Source of the DNA: Rhodospirillales bacterium | GTDB taxonomy: Bacteria > Pseudomonadota > Alphaproteobacteria > Micavibrionales > Micavibrionaceae | Reading direction: 5' to 3' | Length of the DNA stretch: 64,000 bases | Assembly (NCBI GenBank): GCA_020638155.1 | Contig: JACKJB010000006.1 | Location: 92,072-156,071 of the forward strand | Shown here: positions 1-7,713 of the stretch, piece after piece | How positions within the stretch are numbered: the first letter of the stretch is position 1 | Layout: every line of letters begins with the position of its first letter | The notes under the pieces: model-generated | Databases searched by the model: none | Seen by the model: only the letters and a program-made list of their open reading frames with translations | What the model was told of the DNA's origin: nothing | Made by a program: the position numbers and the translations under genes

Positions 1-1
1 C

Positions 2-715
2 CGCCTGATGGAATCCTATAGCGGGATGGACGGGTTTAAGACCGGTTATATCGCCGCTTCCGGCTTTAACCTTGTCGCCTCGGCCAAGCGCGATAACCGC
101 CGCCTGATCGGGGTTGTTTTCGGCGGGCGGACATCCAATTCGCGCAATGCGCATATGAAAAAAATTCTGGATGACGGTTTTGCCCGGCTGGAAAACATCG
201 CCGTTGCCCGCGCCGTTCCTGTACCAGAAAGAAAACCGGAAGGCCTGACACAGCTGGCATCGATACAACCTGCTGCCGGTGTCGAAGATATGGGGGACTG
301 GGCCGAGCTGAACCCGATGCTGCAAAACACCGCGTTCCGGGAGCTGATCGGCGAGGGCGATTATGATCCGGCCGAAACCAAACGGTTCGAAACCGGCCTT
401 CTGGCCATCGCCGCCGTGAAGGGCGTCTACGCCCCACAACCTGCGCAGACAGCGGCGCTCTCCCGCAAAAAAACCGGTGACTGGTCGATCCAGGTCGGCG
501 CGTTTGAAAGCCGGGTTAGAACAGAAAATGTGATCCGCACAGCGCAGCAGGCCCTGCCTGCCGCCTTAAGCGGCAGCAACCCGATTATCGTGCCGATGAA
601 AACCCAGAAAGGCTGGATCTTCCGCGGACGTCTCAATGGCTTTACCCGCGATGAAGCGCTGGCTGCCTGCAATATCCTCAAGGACTGCCTGCCGGTTTCC
701 CCGCAGGCCCATTAA
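2..715 (+). CDS. D-alanyl-D-alanine carboxypeptidase (S11 family) with C-terminal SPOR domain, 5' end cut by window
   Basis: The frame is open to the left edge, so only about the last 237 residues are present. GMDGFKTGYIAASG near the visible start holds the KTG box that lines the active site of S11 penicillin-binding peptidases; the SxxK and SxN boxes must lie outside the window. The last ~75 residues, beginning GDWSIQVGAFESR, resemble a SPOR domain, which binds denuded glycan at the division septum. A Pro/Ala-rich linker joins the two parts. The enzyme would remove the terminal D-Ala from peptidoglycan pentapeptides in the periplasm. The fusion with SPOR suggests a role in division or septal wall trimming (inference). 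The next gene starts 15 bp downstream on the same strand. Confidence 0.85.
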   Translation, partial: RLMESYSGMDGFKTGYIAASGFNLVASAKRDNRRLIGVVFGGRTSNSRNAHMKKILDDGFARLENIAVARAVPVPERKPEGLTQLASIQPAAGVEDMGDWAELNPMLQNTAFRELIGEGDYDPAETKRFETGLLAIAAVKGVYAPQPAQTAALSRKKTGDWSIQVGAFESRVRTENVIRTAQQALPAALSGSNPIIVPMKTQKGWIFRGRLNGFTRDEALAACNILKDCLPVSPQAH

Positions 716-730
716 GGAACGGTGGTCACC

Positions 731-1438
731 ATGCGCCGCCCCGCTGCCAGCCCTGATCTTTCTTCCGGACGATCCAGCGAATCTGGCAATGTTTTCTTCT
801 TTATCCTGCTGGCCGTCGCCTTAATTGGCATGGTTACCGTGGCCATTCGCGATAACGGCGGCGGCGGTAACATCGACAATGAAACCCTTGTGATTAACGC
901 CTCGCAGGTGCGTCAGTATGTCAACGATATTGAGCGCGGCATTACCTTCATCATGCAGGACGGGGCCAGCGAGAGCGATATCCGATTCGCCAATACCGTC
1001 AACGCCGATTACGGTACGATCACCGATACGCCGACCCGGCAGGTTTTCCACGAGCTGGGCGGGGCCGCGGAATACCGCCTGCCTCTCAGTACAGTCAGTG
1101 GTGCCACCCAGTGGGAATTTTACGGACATACCCATATGCCCGGCGTCGGGACGGGGAATGCCGAACTGATCGCCGTCCTGCCCGATGTCACACCGGATTT
1201 TTGCCGCAAGATTAACGATATGAACGGCTATGACCCAGCCACCCAGCCGCTCGATAATACCGGCAGTGAATGCGTGAATGCCGGGGCGGGATTCCGTTTC
1301 ACCAGCGCCCGGCAATTTACCGCCGCCGGATCGGTCGATACCACCAACGAAGCCACCTTTACCGTACAGCCCGCCATGGAAGGCTGCGTACAATGCGGCA
1401 CGAGCTATCATTTCTTTCATGTGCTGATGGCGCGGTAA
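731..1438 (+). CDS. Pilin-like single-pass membrane protein of unknown function (paralogue of 51624-52331)
   Basis: No named family is recognised with certainty. A short polar N-terminus ends in SGN and is followed by a hydrophobic stretch (FFFILLAVALIGMV), then a ~200-residue extracytoplasmic region with four spaced cysteines in its C-terminal half. This architecture recalls type IV pilin-like or TadE/TadG-like proteins, but the +5 Glu of classical prepilins is absent. The ATG at 731 is preferred over a GTG at 722 because AAGGAA at 714-719 sits at a workable distance from 731 only. A clear paralogue lies 50 kb away (51624-52331): both share the GN-hydrophobic start, a VFH..GG motif and an FF..LMA C-terminus. 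Function unknown; surface or envelope location is inferred. Confidence 0.7.
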   Translation: MRRPAASPDLSSGRSSESGNVFFFILLAVALIGMVTVAIRDNGGGGNIDNETLVINASQVRQYVNDIERGITFIMQDGASESDIRFANTVNADYGTITDTPTRQVFHELGGAAEYRLPLSTVSGATQWEFYGHTHMPGVGTGNAELIAVLPDVTPDFCRKINDMNGYDPATQPLDNTGSECVNAGAGFRFTSARQFTAAGSVDTTNEATFTVQPAMEGCVQCGTSYHFFHVLMAR

Positions 1439-1520
1439 GGGCCGCCTTTCCCCAGACCCAAAGAGCAAGACCGGGGAGACGTTCTCTTATATACAGGCTA
1501 TAGACAGGGGTTATCCGCTC

Positions 1521-2222
1521 TTATTCAACAGGCAGGATCGGCATTGGCGCGCCAGGCTCGGCCGGTTCCGGCGGTGGTGCCAGGACCGGGGCAGAAGCCG
1601 GGATCGTCGTCGCCACAGGTGCGTCCGCCCCGAGATCATACATACCGCTTTGTTCGATCAGCGGCCCGTCCTGTCCCATCAATGTGACCGTGACCATGGC
1701 CCGGCCGGTCGTCCCCATGCCTTTGGCTGAATAATGCAGCGCATACGGTCCAACGCCCGGTGCCGGCGCAAGATTCAGTCCCTGATCCGTCAACGCCATA
1801 CGCAGGGCTTTTTCAAGTCCCAGTTCCTGATTGGTCGCAGCAGGCTGTACATAAACCGGTTCAGTCGGACGGCCAAACTGGTCCGTTATCCGGCGGACAA
1901 GATCGGCAGCCGCATAATCCCATGACCCGCCGGCAGGGACCGACATCATCATATCCGCATTATCCATCACCGGTGCCATCGACATTTTTTTCTGGTCGTC
2001 TTCGCACTGCTTTTCGGTCGATTGCGGTACGCCCATATGGTCGATTTTTTTGAATACAGGTTCAGGGCCCGGCGGTGTTTTATAAATCTTGTCGTGATAT
2101 TTATACCCGGTCGGCATCGGGAACGGCCCAAAATCTGAATGGCATGCCGCCGTCAACAGCAGGGGCGCCCCCAGCAACATGACACGGACCAATTTGATAA
2201 ACTCTTTTTTTCGCGCTGACAT
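1521..2222 (-). CDS. Putative outer-membrane or periplasmic lipoprotein, unknown function
   Basis: The N-terminus has a basic start, a hydrophobic core and a lipobox-like LTAAC around residues 22-26, so it is probably lipidated and exported. The mature part (~205 residues) has no motif I recognise. Its middle contains a region (AADLVRRITDQFGRP onward) that could be a small alpha/beta domain, and its C-terminus is a proline-rich tail (PPPEPAEP). It stands alone between a convergent pilin-like gene and the small Fur-box gene. Dot/Icm systems use lipoproteins of this size, and icmB/icmJ occur elsewhere in the window, but I see no sequence reason to assign it to that complex. Confidence 0.7.
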   Translation of the reverse strand: MSARKKEFIKLVRVMLLGAPLLLTAACHSDFGPFPMPTGYKYHDKIYKTPPGPEPVFKKIDHMGVPQSTEKQCEDDQKKMSMAPVMDNADMMMSVPAGGSWDYAAADLVRRITDQFGRPTEPVYVQPAATNQELGLEKALRMALTDQGLNLAPAPGVGPYALHYSAKGMGTTGRAMVTVTLMGQDGPLIEQSGMYDLGADAPVATTIPASAPVLAPPPEPAEPGAPMPILPVE

Positions 2223-2329
2223 CGCTTCACCATAAAATTACGATTGAACTAAAAACCGGGATTAAGGGAACCCGAAAAGATTCCGTTTCTTATGCTACCA
2301 AGTCTTGGGGATAAAATACAGCCCTGAAT

Positions 2330-2593
2330 TCAACAAAGCACAGGGACTTTGCCAGCGGCGTTTTCCTCCGCCGGGTAAATCGTACGCCGGACGGTGAGAA
2401 TGCCGTCGTCCGAAAGCGTACAGACATGACGTACAGCGCCGCTTTTGCACGGGATCTGGCGTTTTTCAAGCATACCCTCTTTGATCGCCTGGCGCACGGC
2501 AGCGCCGCCATAACGGCGGATCAGCTCTTCTTCGTAAATAACGCTGGACGGTTCGGCGAAATAAGTCTGCAGCAGGTACAAGTCAATCAGCAT
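2330..2593 (-). CDS. Small protein of unknown function, probably Fur-regulated
   Basis: An 87-residue protein starting MLIDLYLLQTYF. The start at 2593 is chosen because GGGGAAGGAA lies about 8 bases upstream; a longer in-frame start at 2641 would fall inside the Fur box and has no ribosome binding site. The sequence looks like a compact mixed helix/strand domain (EEELIRRYGGAAVRQAIKEG, then a C-terminal hairpin ending LTVRRTIYP), possibly a winged helix, but I cannot name the family. It has two Cys (CKSGAVRHVC) that might bind metal. The near-perfect Fur box directly upstream suggests expression under iron limitation. Confidence 0.65.
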   Translation of the reverse strand: MLIDLYLLQTYFAEPSSVIYEEELIRRYGGAAVRQAIKEGMLEKRQIPCKSGAVRHVCTLSDDGILTVRRTIYPAEENAAGKVPVLC

Positions 2594-2625
2594 GGCTTGG
2601 TTTCCTTCCCCTGTTTCAATGATAT

Positions 2626-2640
2626 TGATAATCATTCTCA
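2626..2640. promoter_or_regulatory. Fur box upstream of the 2330-2593 gene
   Basis: TGATAATCATTCTCA is a 7-1-7 inverted repeat with one mismatch to TGATAATNATTATCA. Extended to 2621-2639 it matches the 19-bp E. coli Fur consensus at 17 of 19 positions. It lies 33 bases upstream of the small gene's start codon, a usual operator position, and hldE ends on the other side at 2694, so the small gene is the only obvious target. Confidence 0.75.
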
Positions 2641-2693
2641 TTTAAAACAAAGTTTTTGTCAAGCCTGTGATCTTGCGGGCACGGGACGCTTTG

Positions 2694-4205
2694 CTATCCG
2701 GACGTTTTCATTTTTTCGATGGTCGAGGTCGTGCTGTGGCCTTCATAAAGATTCATCAGCTCTACCCGGCCGCCATAGCTGCCGACGATTTTAGCTTCGG
2801 GCAACTGATCGATCGTGTAATCGCCGCCTTTGAAATAGATGTCGGGCTGGAGCTGTTCCAGCAGCGCACAGGGCGTGTTGTCCCGGCCCGCTTCACTCGC
2901 ACCGAACAGCACCACCATATCGACCGCCCCCAGCGCGCCGATCACAGAAGCGCGGGCGCGCTCATCATGCAGCGGGCGCTCCGGCCCTTTGAGAATTTGT
3001 ACCGAGCGGTCATGATTAAGCGCCAACACCAGACGGTCGCATAAATCACGGGCGCGGTTAATATATGTGACATGACCGAAATGCAGGATATCAAAACAGC
3101 CATTGGTAAAGCCGACCTTTAAGCCCTGTGCCTGCCAGCGCCGGACCTGCTGCGCCGCATCGCCCCAATCCAGCAGCGGCGCTTCGCGGGTACGACTCAC
3201 CGTATCATGGCCCCGTAAAGCCCCGGATAATTCATCATTGCGAATGGCGGCCGTACCGACCTTGGCAACGACGATCCCGCCCGCATAATTGGCCAGCATC
3301 GCTGCTTCAGTCAGATTAGCACCGGCGGCAAGGCCTGCGGCAATCGTCGCAATCACCGTATCGCCCGCACCGGACACATCGAACACTTCCAGCGCGGTCG
3401 TACGCAAATGCACCGGCGCGGCATCAGCGCCTTCAAGCACACTCATTCCCTGCTGCGATCTCGTCGCGATGACAGCACCGATCCCCGATTCCGTCAGGAC
3501 ATGGCGCATGGCGGCAGTAATGTCCTCATCGGTTTCCGTGGCAGCGCCGGTGCAGGATTCGGCAAGCTCCTTGCGGTTCGGCGTGACCACCGATGCACCG
3601 CGATAGACGCTGTAATCCGTTTTCTTGGGATCGACCAGCACCGGCACGTTATGGTCTTTGGCCAGCCCAATCAGCGCGGCAATCACATCCTCCGTTAAAA
3701 CACCCTTGCCGTAATCGGACAGGATCAGCGCCTGCACATGCGGCATGATGATTTTTGCCTGCGCCAGCAACGCGGTATGAACGGAGTCCGGCACCGCCCC
3801 GGCTTTTTCCCGGTCGGCGCGCAATAATTGCTGGCCCGCCGCGATATAGCGGGTTTTAACGATGGTCGGAACCGCGCCGCTAACCAGCAGCCCTTGCGGA
3901 TCGGCACCGCAGGATGCGGCAAGCTCACGGACCTGGCGCCCGGCATCGTCTTCCCCAATGACGGATAAAATATGCGGTTTCACCCCAAGGCCATGCAGGT
4001 TCGCAAGGACGTTCCCGGCACCGCCCAGCATTTGTGATTCGCGTTTGACCGCCAGTACCGGGACAGGACCTTCCGGTGAAATCCTGCCCGCATCACCGTA
4101 AACGAAACGGTCGAGCATAATATCCCCGACCACGAGGATCGCACGCTGTTTCATCGTGTCCAAATACCCTGCCAGATGGTCCGGGGTGTGCTGCGCGTCT
4201 GTCAT
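2694..4205 (-). CDS. hldE: Bifunctional D-glycero-beta-D-manno-heptose-7-phosphate kinase / heptose-1-phosphate adenylyltransferase
   Basis: Makes ADP-heptose for the LPS inner core in the cytoplasm: the first domain phosphorylates heptose-7-P at C1 and the second adds AMP. Residues ~15-320 form a PfkB/ribokinase-type kinase, with the GAGD catalytic motif (DVSGAGDTV). Residues ~345-495 form a nucleotidyltransferase with FTNGCFDILHFGHV, the HxGH-type site. The length (503 aa) is normal for the two-domain HldE of Proteobacteria (E. coli 477 aa). No heptose isomerase or heptosyltransferase gene lies next to it here. It is transcribed divergently from the MshEN-protease gene with a 133-bp gap. 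Confidence 0.95.
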   Translation of the reverse strand: MTDAQHTPDHLAGYLDTMKQRAILVVGDIMLDRFVYGDAGRISPEGPVPVLAVKRESQMLGGAGNVLANLHGLGVKPHILSVIGEDDAGRQVRELAASCGADPQGLLVSGAVPTIVKTRYIAAGQQLLRADREKAGAVPDSVHTALLAQAKIIMPHVQALILSDYGKGVLTEDVIAALIGLAKDHNVPVLVDPKKTDYSVYRGASVVTPNRKELAESCTGAATETDEDITAAMRHVLTESGIGAVIATRSQQGMSVLEGADAAPVHLRTTALEVFDVSGAGDTVIATIAAGLAAGANLTEAAMLANYAGGIVVAKVGTAAIRNDELSGALRGHDTVSRTREAPLLDWGDAAQQVRRWQAQGLKVGFTNGCFDILHFGHVTYINRARDLCDRLVLALNHDRSVQILKGPERPLHDERARASVIGALGAVDMVVLFGASEAGRDNTPCALLEQLQPDIYFKGGDYTIDQLPEAKIVGSYGGRVELMNLYEGHSTTSTIEKMKTSG

Positions 4206-4338
4206 CGCTTAAATCCCTAATTTTATGTCTTTTTTCGCTTCAATCCTGCTTTTTTGCCCGTTTGTTTAGGATTCGTCAATATTTGTCGGGTTTAATAGGG
4301 GTACAGTAAGGAAAAACAGCGATTCGGCACAGCAGGAT

Positions 4339-5307
4339 TTGAGGGCTACTCCATTGAAAAAAGACACGATAAAGCCGCCCGTTCACCAAGGGATTTTGAC
4401 CAGAATTAAAATGCTGCTCGAGCGGCACCGTCTCGGTGAACTGCTTGTCCTTAAAGGGCAATTGACACCGCACGAACTGCGGATCGCCCTGTCCCAGCAG
4501 AAGGCGCAAGGGGCGCATCTGGGCCGTATCCTTGTTGAAAACCAGATGATTTCCCGCCGGGCGCTTTATAAGACACTGGCCGAACAAACCACGATGCGCT
4601 GCATGATCGCGGCCCTGGGGATGTTCCTGACCGTTTCCAGTTTTGGCATCAAGCCGGCCCGGGCCGGGTCGATCAAAGACGTCCCGGCGCAGATGCGGCT
4701 TGCGAGCACCGCCAACACCGCCTTTACCCCGGTCAAGAGTTACCCGCCGCTTTTCGGATCGGAAGAGCGCGCGTCAACCAATCTGGAGCCGTTCACAAAA
4801 TGGACCGGGATGTTCAAACGTTTTGATGCGGCGATGGATCAGCCGAACGGCAAGAAAGTTATTTCCGCATGGCAACGCCAGATCAGCAATTACCAGAGCC
4901 TGCCGCTGGAGCAGATGGCCAAACGCGTAAACGCCTATATCAACGACCAGAAATATATTCTTGATAACCGCAATTACGGCCAGAGCGATTACTGGTCAAC
5001 GCCGATTGAGTTTTTCGAGCGCGGCGGGGACTGCGAAGATTTCGCGATTGCCAAATATGTTTCCCTGCGCGCCCTGGGCGTTCCTGAAGAGCGGCTGCGC
5101 GTGGCGATCGTCCATGACCTGAAAAAAGATATCCCGCATGCGGTGCTGGTTGTTTACACCGACAGCGGCGCGCTTATTCTTGATAACCAGAATGAGCGGG
5201 TTGAAAACGCGGCGCAGGTTACGCGGTACAAACCGATCTTTACGATCAACCGCAATGCCTGGTGGCTGCATACCAAGCCGAGCGCAACGGTGCTGGCAAG
5301 CCGGTAG
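4339..5307 (+). CDS. Transglutaminase-like cysteine peptidase (BTLCP/LapG-like) with N-terminal MshEN-type c-di-GMP-binding domain
   Basis: The C-terminal ~200 residues are a bacterial transglutaminase-like cysteine protease: C232 in GGDCEDFAIAKY, H267 in IPHAVLVVY and D282 in LILDNQ form the expected triad (LapG family). Residues 31-54 and 60-83 are two 24-residue repeats separated by exactly five residues, matching the MshEN pattern RLGxxLVxxGx(I/L)xxxxLxxxLxxQ; the first repeat fits at every key position, the second differs at position 1 (His) and 10 (Gln). A hydrophobic segment (~88-104) follows, ending near ARAG. Predicted layout: cytoplasmic c-di-GMP sensor, membrane anchor, periplasmic protease. 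LapG normally works through a separate receptor, LapD. Starts considered: TTG 4339, TTG 4354, ATG 4411; all keep both repeats. Confidence 0.8.
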   Translation: MRATPLKKDTIKPPVHQGILTRIKMLLERHRLGELLVLKGQLTPHELRIALSQQKAQGAHLGRILVENQMISRRALYKTLAEQTTMRCMIAALGMFLTVSSFGIKPARAGSIKDVPAQMRLASTANTAFTPVKSYPPLFGSEERASTNLEPFTKWTGMFKRFDAAMDQPNGKKVISAWQRQISNYQSLPLEQMAKRVNAYINDQKYILDNRNYGQSDYWSTPIEFFERGGDCEDFAIAKYVSLRALGVPEERLRVAIVHDLKKDIPHAVLVVYTDSGALILDNQNERVENAAQVTRYKPIFTINRNAWWLHTKPSATVLASR

Positions 5308-5342
5308 GGAAGAGAGAGTTTCTCCAATCACAGAGAAAGAGA

Positions 5343-5378
5343 GCGGTCAGAAGGGCTGTAAGGCAACTGGCCGCTTTT
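5343..5378 (+). terminator. Likely Rho-independent terminator after the MshEN-protease gene
   Basis: GCGGTCAG and CTGGCCGC pair (one G-U) around a 16-base loop and are followed by TTTT, 35 bases beyond the stop codon. Confidence 0.45.
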
Positions 5379-5393
5379 CATTTACAACATCCT

Positions 5394-5678
5394 TCAGCGG
5401 TTTGACGGCACTGACAGCTTCAATTGTTCTGCTTTTTGCTTCAGTTCATCTTGTAACACAAATTCATAGCCGTGCTCTCTGAAGACTTCACGGACAACTT
5501 CTATCGGGGCATCAACAATACCGTCAGAATATTCTGTATTTACAAGACGCGTTTGCCGGTCATTTTCGGGCTTAATCCAGAGAACATTTTTGGTCCACAT
5601 ATATTTATTATCTGTGACCGCAATAAAAAAGTGGCGGCGTGCATCGACGGGGGGCTTATTATTTTCTTCCAATGACAT
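5394..5678 (-). CDS. Small hypothetical protein
   Basis: A 94-residue protein with no family I recognise. It has a beta-rich N-terminal half (RRHFFIAVTDNKYMWTKNVLWI) and a charged helical C-terminal half. GGAG about 11 bases before the ATG supports the start. It is a single gene, convergent with the MshEN-protease gene and located just after pyk on the same strand, 72 bp away. No signal peptide or membrane segment is visible, so it is probably cytoplasmic. Confidence 0.6.
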   Translation of the reverse strand: MSLEENNKPPVDARRHFFIAVTDNKYMWTKNVLWIKPENDRQTRLVNTEYSDGIVDAPIEVVREVFREHGYEFVLQDELKQKAEQLKLSVPSNR

Positions 5679-5750
5679 GATCTGTGCGCTCCATTTCTAT
5701 TTTTATGAAAAAATAGCAAGTGTATTATGATATGTCAATATGCTCCGCTT

Positions 5751-7190
5751 TTACTCAACCCAGGACACACGCAAAACGTTGGTGCTGCCCGGTGTGCCGA
5801 ACGGAACACCGGCAGTCAGGACCAGGCGGTCACCTTTTTTGGCGAGTTTGTAATCCAGCGCGATAGAGGCCGCTTTTTTCACGGCGCTGCCGGTATCGGT
5901 CACATCGGTCACATGCACGGCATGAATCCCGTAGGACAGGCACAGCCGCCGGGCGACATTGTGATTTTGCGTCAGGCATAAAATCGGGCGGCCCGGACGC
6001 TGGCGCGCGGTGCGCAGCGCCGTTGATCCCGATGTCGTATAGGTCGCGATACAGGCTGCGCGGACATCACGGGCCACATAATAAGCCGCCGTGGTAATGG
6101 CATCGGATGAATCGGATTCGGTTTCCAGCTCGTCCGCTTCGATAAAGCGGCGGTATACTTCAGTGCCTTCTGTGCTTTCGCAGATCCGGTCCATAATAGA
6201 GACCGCTTCGAGCGGGTATTTCCCGGCAGCGGTTTCAGCGGACAGCATGACCGCATCGGTGCCGTCATAAACGGCGGTTGCCACGTCCGACGCTTCGGCG
6301 CGGGTCGGGGCCGGGCTTTCGATCATCGATTCCAGCATCTGGGTTGCGACAATGATCGGCTTACCGGCATGGCGCACCTGGCGGACGATCCGCTTTTGCA
6401 CCGCCGGGACTTCTTCCGGCGGAATCTCGACACCGAGATCGCCTCTGGCCAGCATGATGCCGTCCACAAAATCCATGATTTCATCAAAATGCTTCAGCGC
6501 GCTCGGCTTTTCGATCTTGGCCATCAGGGCCGCCTTACCGCCGACCAGCTTGCGGGCCTCGGCGACGTCTTCGGGCTTTTGCACGAAAGACAGGGCAACC
6601 CAGTCCACGCCCATCCCCAGCGCCGCGGTCAAATCCTTACGGTCTTTTGCCGTCAGCGCCGCGATCGGCAGGACCACGCCCGGCACGTTCACGCCTTTAT
6701 TATTAGAGAGCTTGACCCCGGCAATCACTTTGGCGCTCAGATAGTCTTTTCCCTTGCCGGTAATTTCCATCCGGACCTTACCGTCATCCATTAAGATGTG
6801 ATCGCCTTTTTTGAGCACCTTGATGATTTCCGGGTGCGGCAGGTTCACACGCGTCTCATCGCCTTCGGCTTTATCAAGATCAAGGCGGAAGGCCATGTTC
6901 TTTTTCAGTTCGATCGACCCGTCTTTAAATTTACCGACGCGGAGCTTGGGGCCCTGCAGGTCGGCGATAATCCCGACGGGCACTGAAAATTCCTTTTCCA
7001 TCGCGCGGATAAAATTAACCCGCTCCTGATGATCTTCATGTGTACCGTGTGAGAAGTTGAGGCGGAAGACATCGACGCCCGCTTTGAATAATTTGCGGAT
7101 CATCTCCTGCGAGCTGGAGGCCGGGCCGAGCGTCGCGACAATTTTTGTCTGGCGTTTACGCTGTAAATTCTGGTGCTTTTTCCCTGTCAT
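5751..7190 (-). CDS. pyk: Pyruvate kinase
   Basis: Catalyses the last step of glycolysis, PEP + ADP to pyruvate + ATP. The 479-residue length and conserved blocks are typical: KIVATLGPASSS at the N-terminus, LNFSHGTHEDH, and the catalytic MLARGDLGVEIPPEEVP region binding Mg2+ and substrate, then the C-terminal allosteric domain (TTSGSTALRTARQRPGRPILC). The start is supported by GAGGG upstream of ATG. It stands alone, with a long regulatory region separating it from the divergent nrdA. Confidence 0.96.
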   Translation of the reverse strand: MTGKKHQNLQRKRQTKIVATLGPASSSQEMIRKLFKAGVDVFRLNFSHGTHEDHQERVNFIRAMEKEFSVPVGIIADLQGPKLRVGKFKDGSIELKKNMAFRLDLDKAEGDETRVNLPHPEIIKVLKKGDHILMDDGKVRMEITGKGKDYLSAKVIAGVKLSNNKGVNVPGVVLPIAALTAKDRKDLTAALGMGVDWVALSFVQKPEDVAEARKLVGGKAALMAKIEKPSALKHFDEIMDFVDGIMLARGDLGVEIPPEEVPAVQKRIVRQVRHAGKPIIVATQMLESMIESPAPTRAEASDVATAVYDGTDAVMLSAETAAGKYPLEAVSIMDRICESTEGTEVYRRFIEADELETESDSSDAITTAAYYVARDVRAACIATYTTSGSTALRTARQRPGRPILCLTQNHNVARRLCLSYGIHAVHVTDVTDTGSAVKKAASIALDYKLAKKGDRLVLTAGVPFGTPGSTNVLRVSWVE

Positions 7191-7481
7191 GGATCATCCC
7201 TCTATATACACACTTCATACACACTTGACCGCACTTATGATCGGGCTTTTAGCACAGCAGGGCGCGATCGTCACGAATAAAGAGGGGGCAGATCCGAGGG
7301 AAAATTTTTTCATTTTCAGGGTTGTGATGCGTTGTCTGATTCGCCAAGCGATTCTTTTTTGCTGCAATAGCGCACTCAGACCGCGTTAGGGCAATTTCGG
7401 GACCGCCCGCACCGTCGGTTCCGCCACCAGGACAACACCATAATATTTTCCGTAGCCCTGTAACAGGATTACTTTTTCACA

Positions 7482-7490
7482 CGTGGATAA
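7482..7490 (-). promoter_or_regulatory. DnaA-box-like site (one mismatch)
   Basis: CGTGGATAA differs at one base from TGTGGATAA, the complement of the TTATCCACA DnaA box. It lies 150 bp upstream of the tighter cluster, 223 bp before the nrdA start. Confidence 0.4.
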
Positions 7491-7641
7491 GTCGGTTTAT
7501 GATCCGGATTCATCATAGGAATTTCAGGCATTTGCGTGGTATTTCTATGCTGGTTTTGGGGCCAATAGGAATATGGTCATATCGACAGCACCCACGATAT
7601 CTAGTAGGGTGTAGGAGCAATAACCGCAACGGATAGTGTTT

Positions 7642-7685
7642 TTATCCACATCTATCCACACCCACATAATCACACCTGTGTATAA
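7642..7685. promoter_or_regulatory. Cluster of three DnaA-box-like sites just upstream of nrdA
   Basis: TTATCCACA (7642-7650) is a perfect consensus DnaA box. CTATCCACA (7652-7660) follows after one base, and TGTGTATAA (7677-7685, reverse orientation) completes the cluster; the last two have one mismatch each. The cluster ends 28 bp before the nrdA ATG, where a regulator could block or activate transcription. DnaA control of the nrdAB promoter is known in E. coli. Confidence 0.6.
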
Positions 7686-7713
7686 CTGTATCTACCGCTT
7701 CGAGGAGTAGGGA

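Larger units (their letters stand above)
7191..7713. promoter_or_regulatory. 523-bp intergenic region between pyk and nrdA with DnaA-box-like sites
   Basis: No convincing gene is present; the open frames here are short and lack ribosome binding sites. The pyk-proximal half is featureless to my eye. The nrdA-proximal part carries four sequences at most one base away from the DnaA box TTATCCACA (7482-7490, 7642-7650, 7652-7660, 7677-7685). I see no good NrdR palindrome here, unlike upstream of nrdB. Confidence 0.6.

Noticed and set aside
1521..2222. Lipoprotein as DotC/DotD of the Dot/Icm system
   Set aside because: Only the lipoprotein signal and general size fit; no sequence likeness seen and it is far from icmB in gene order.
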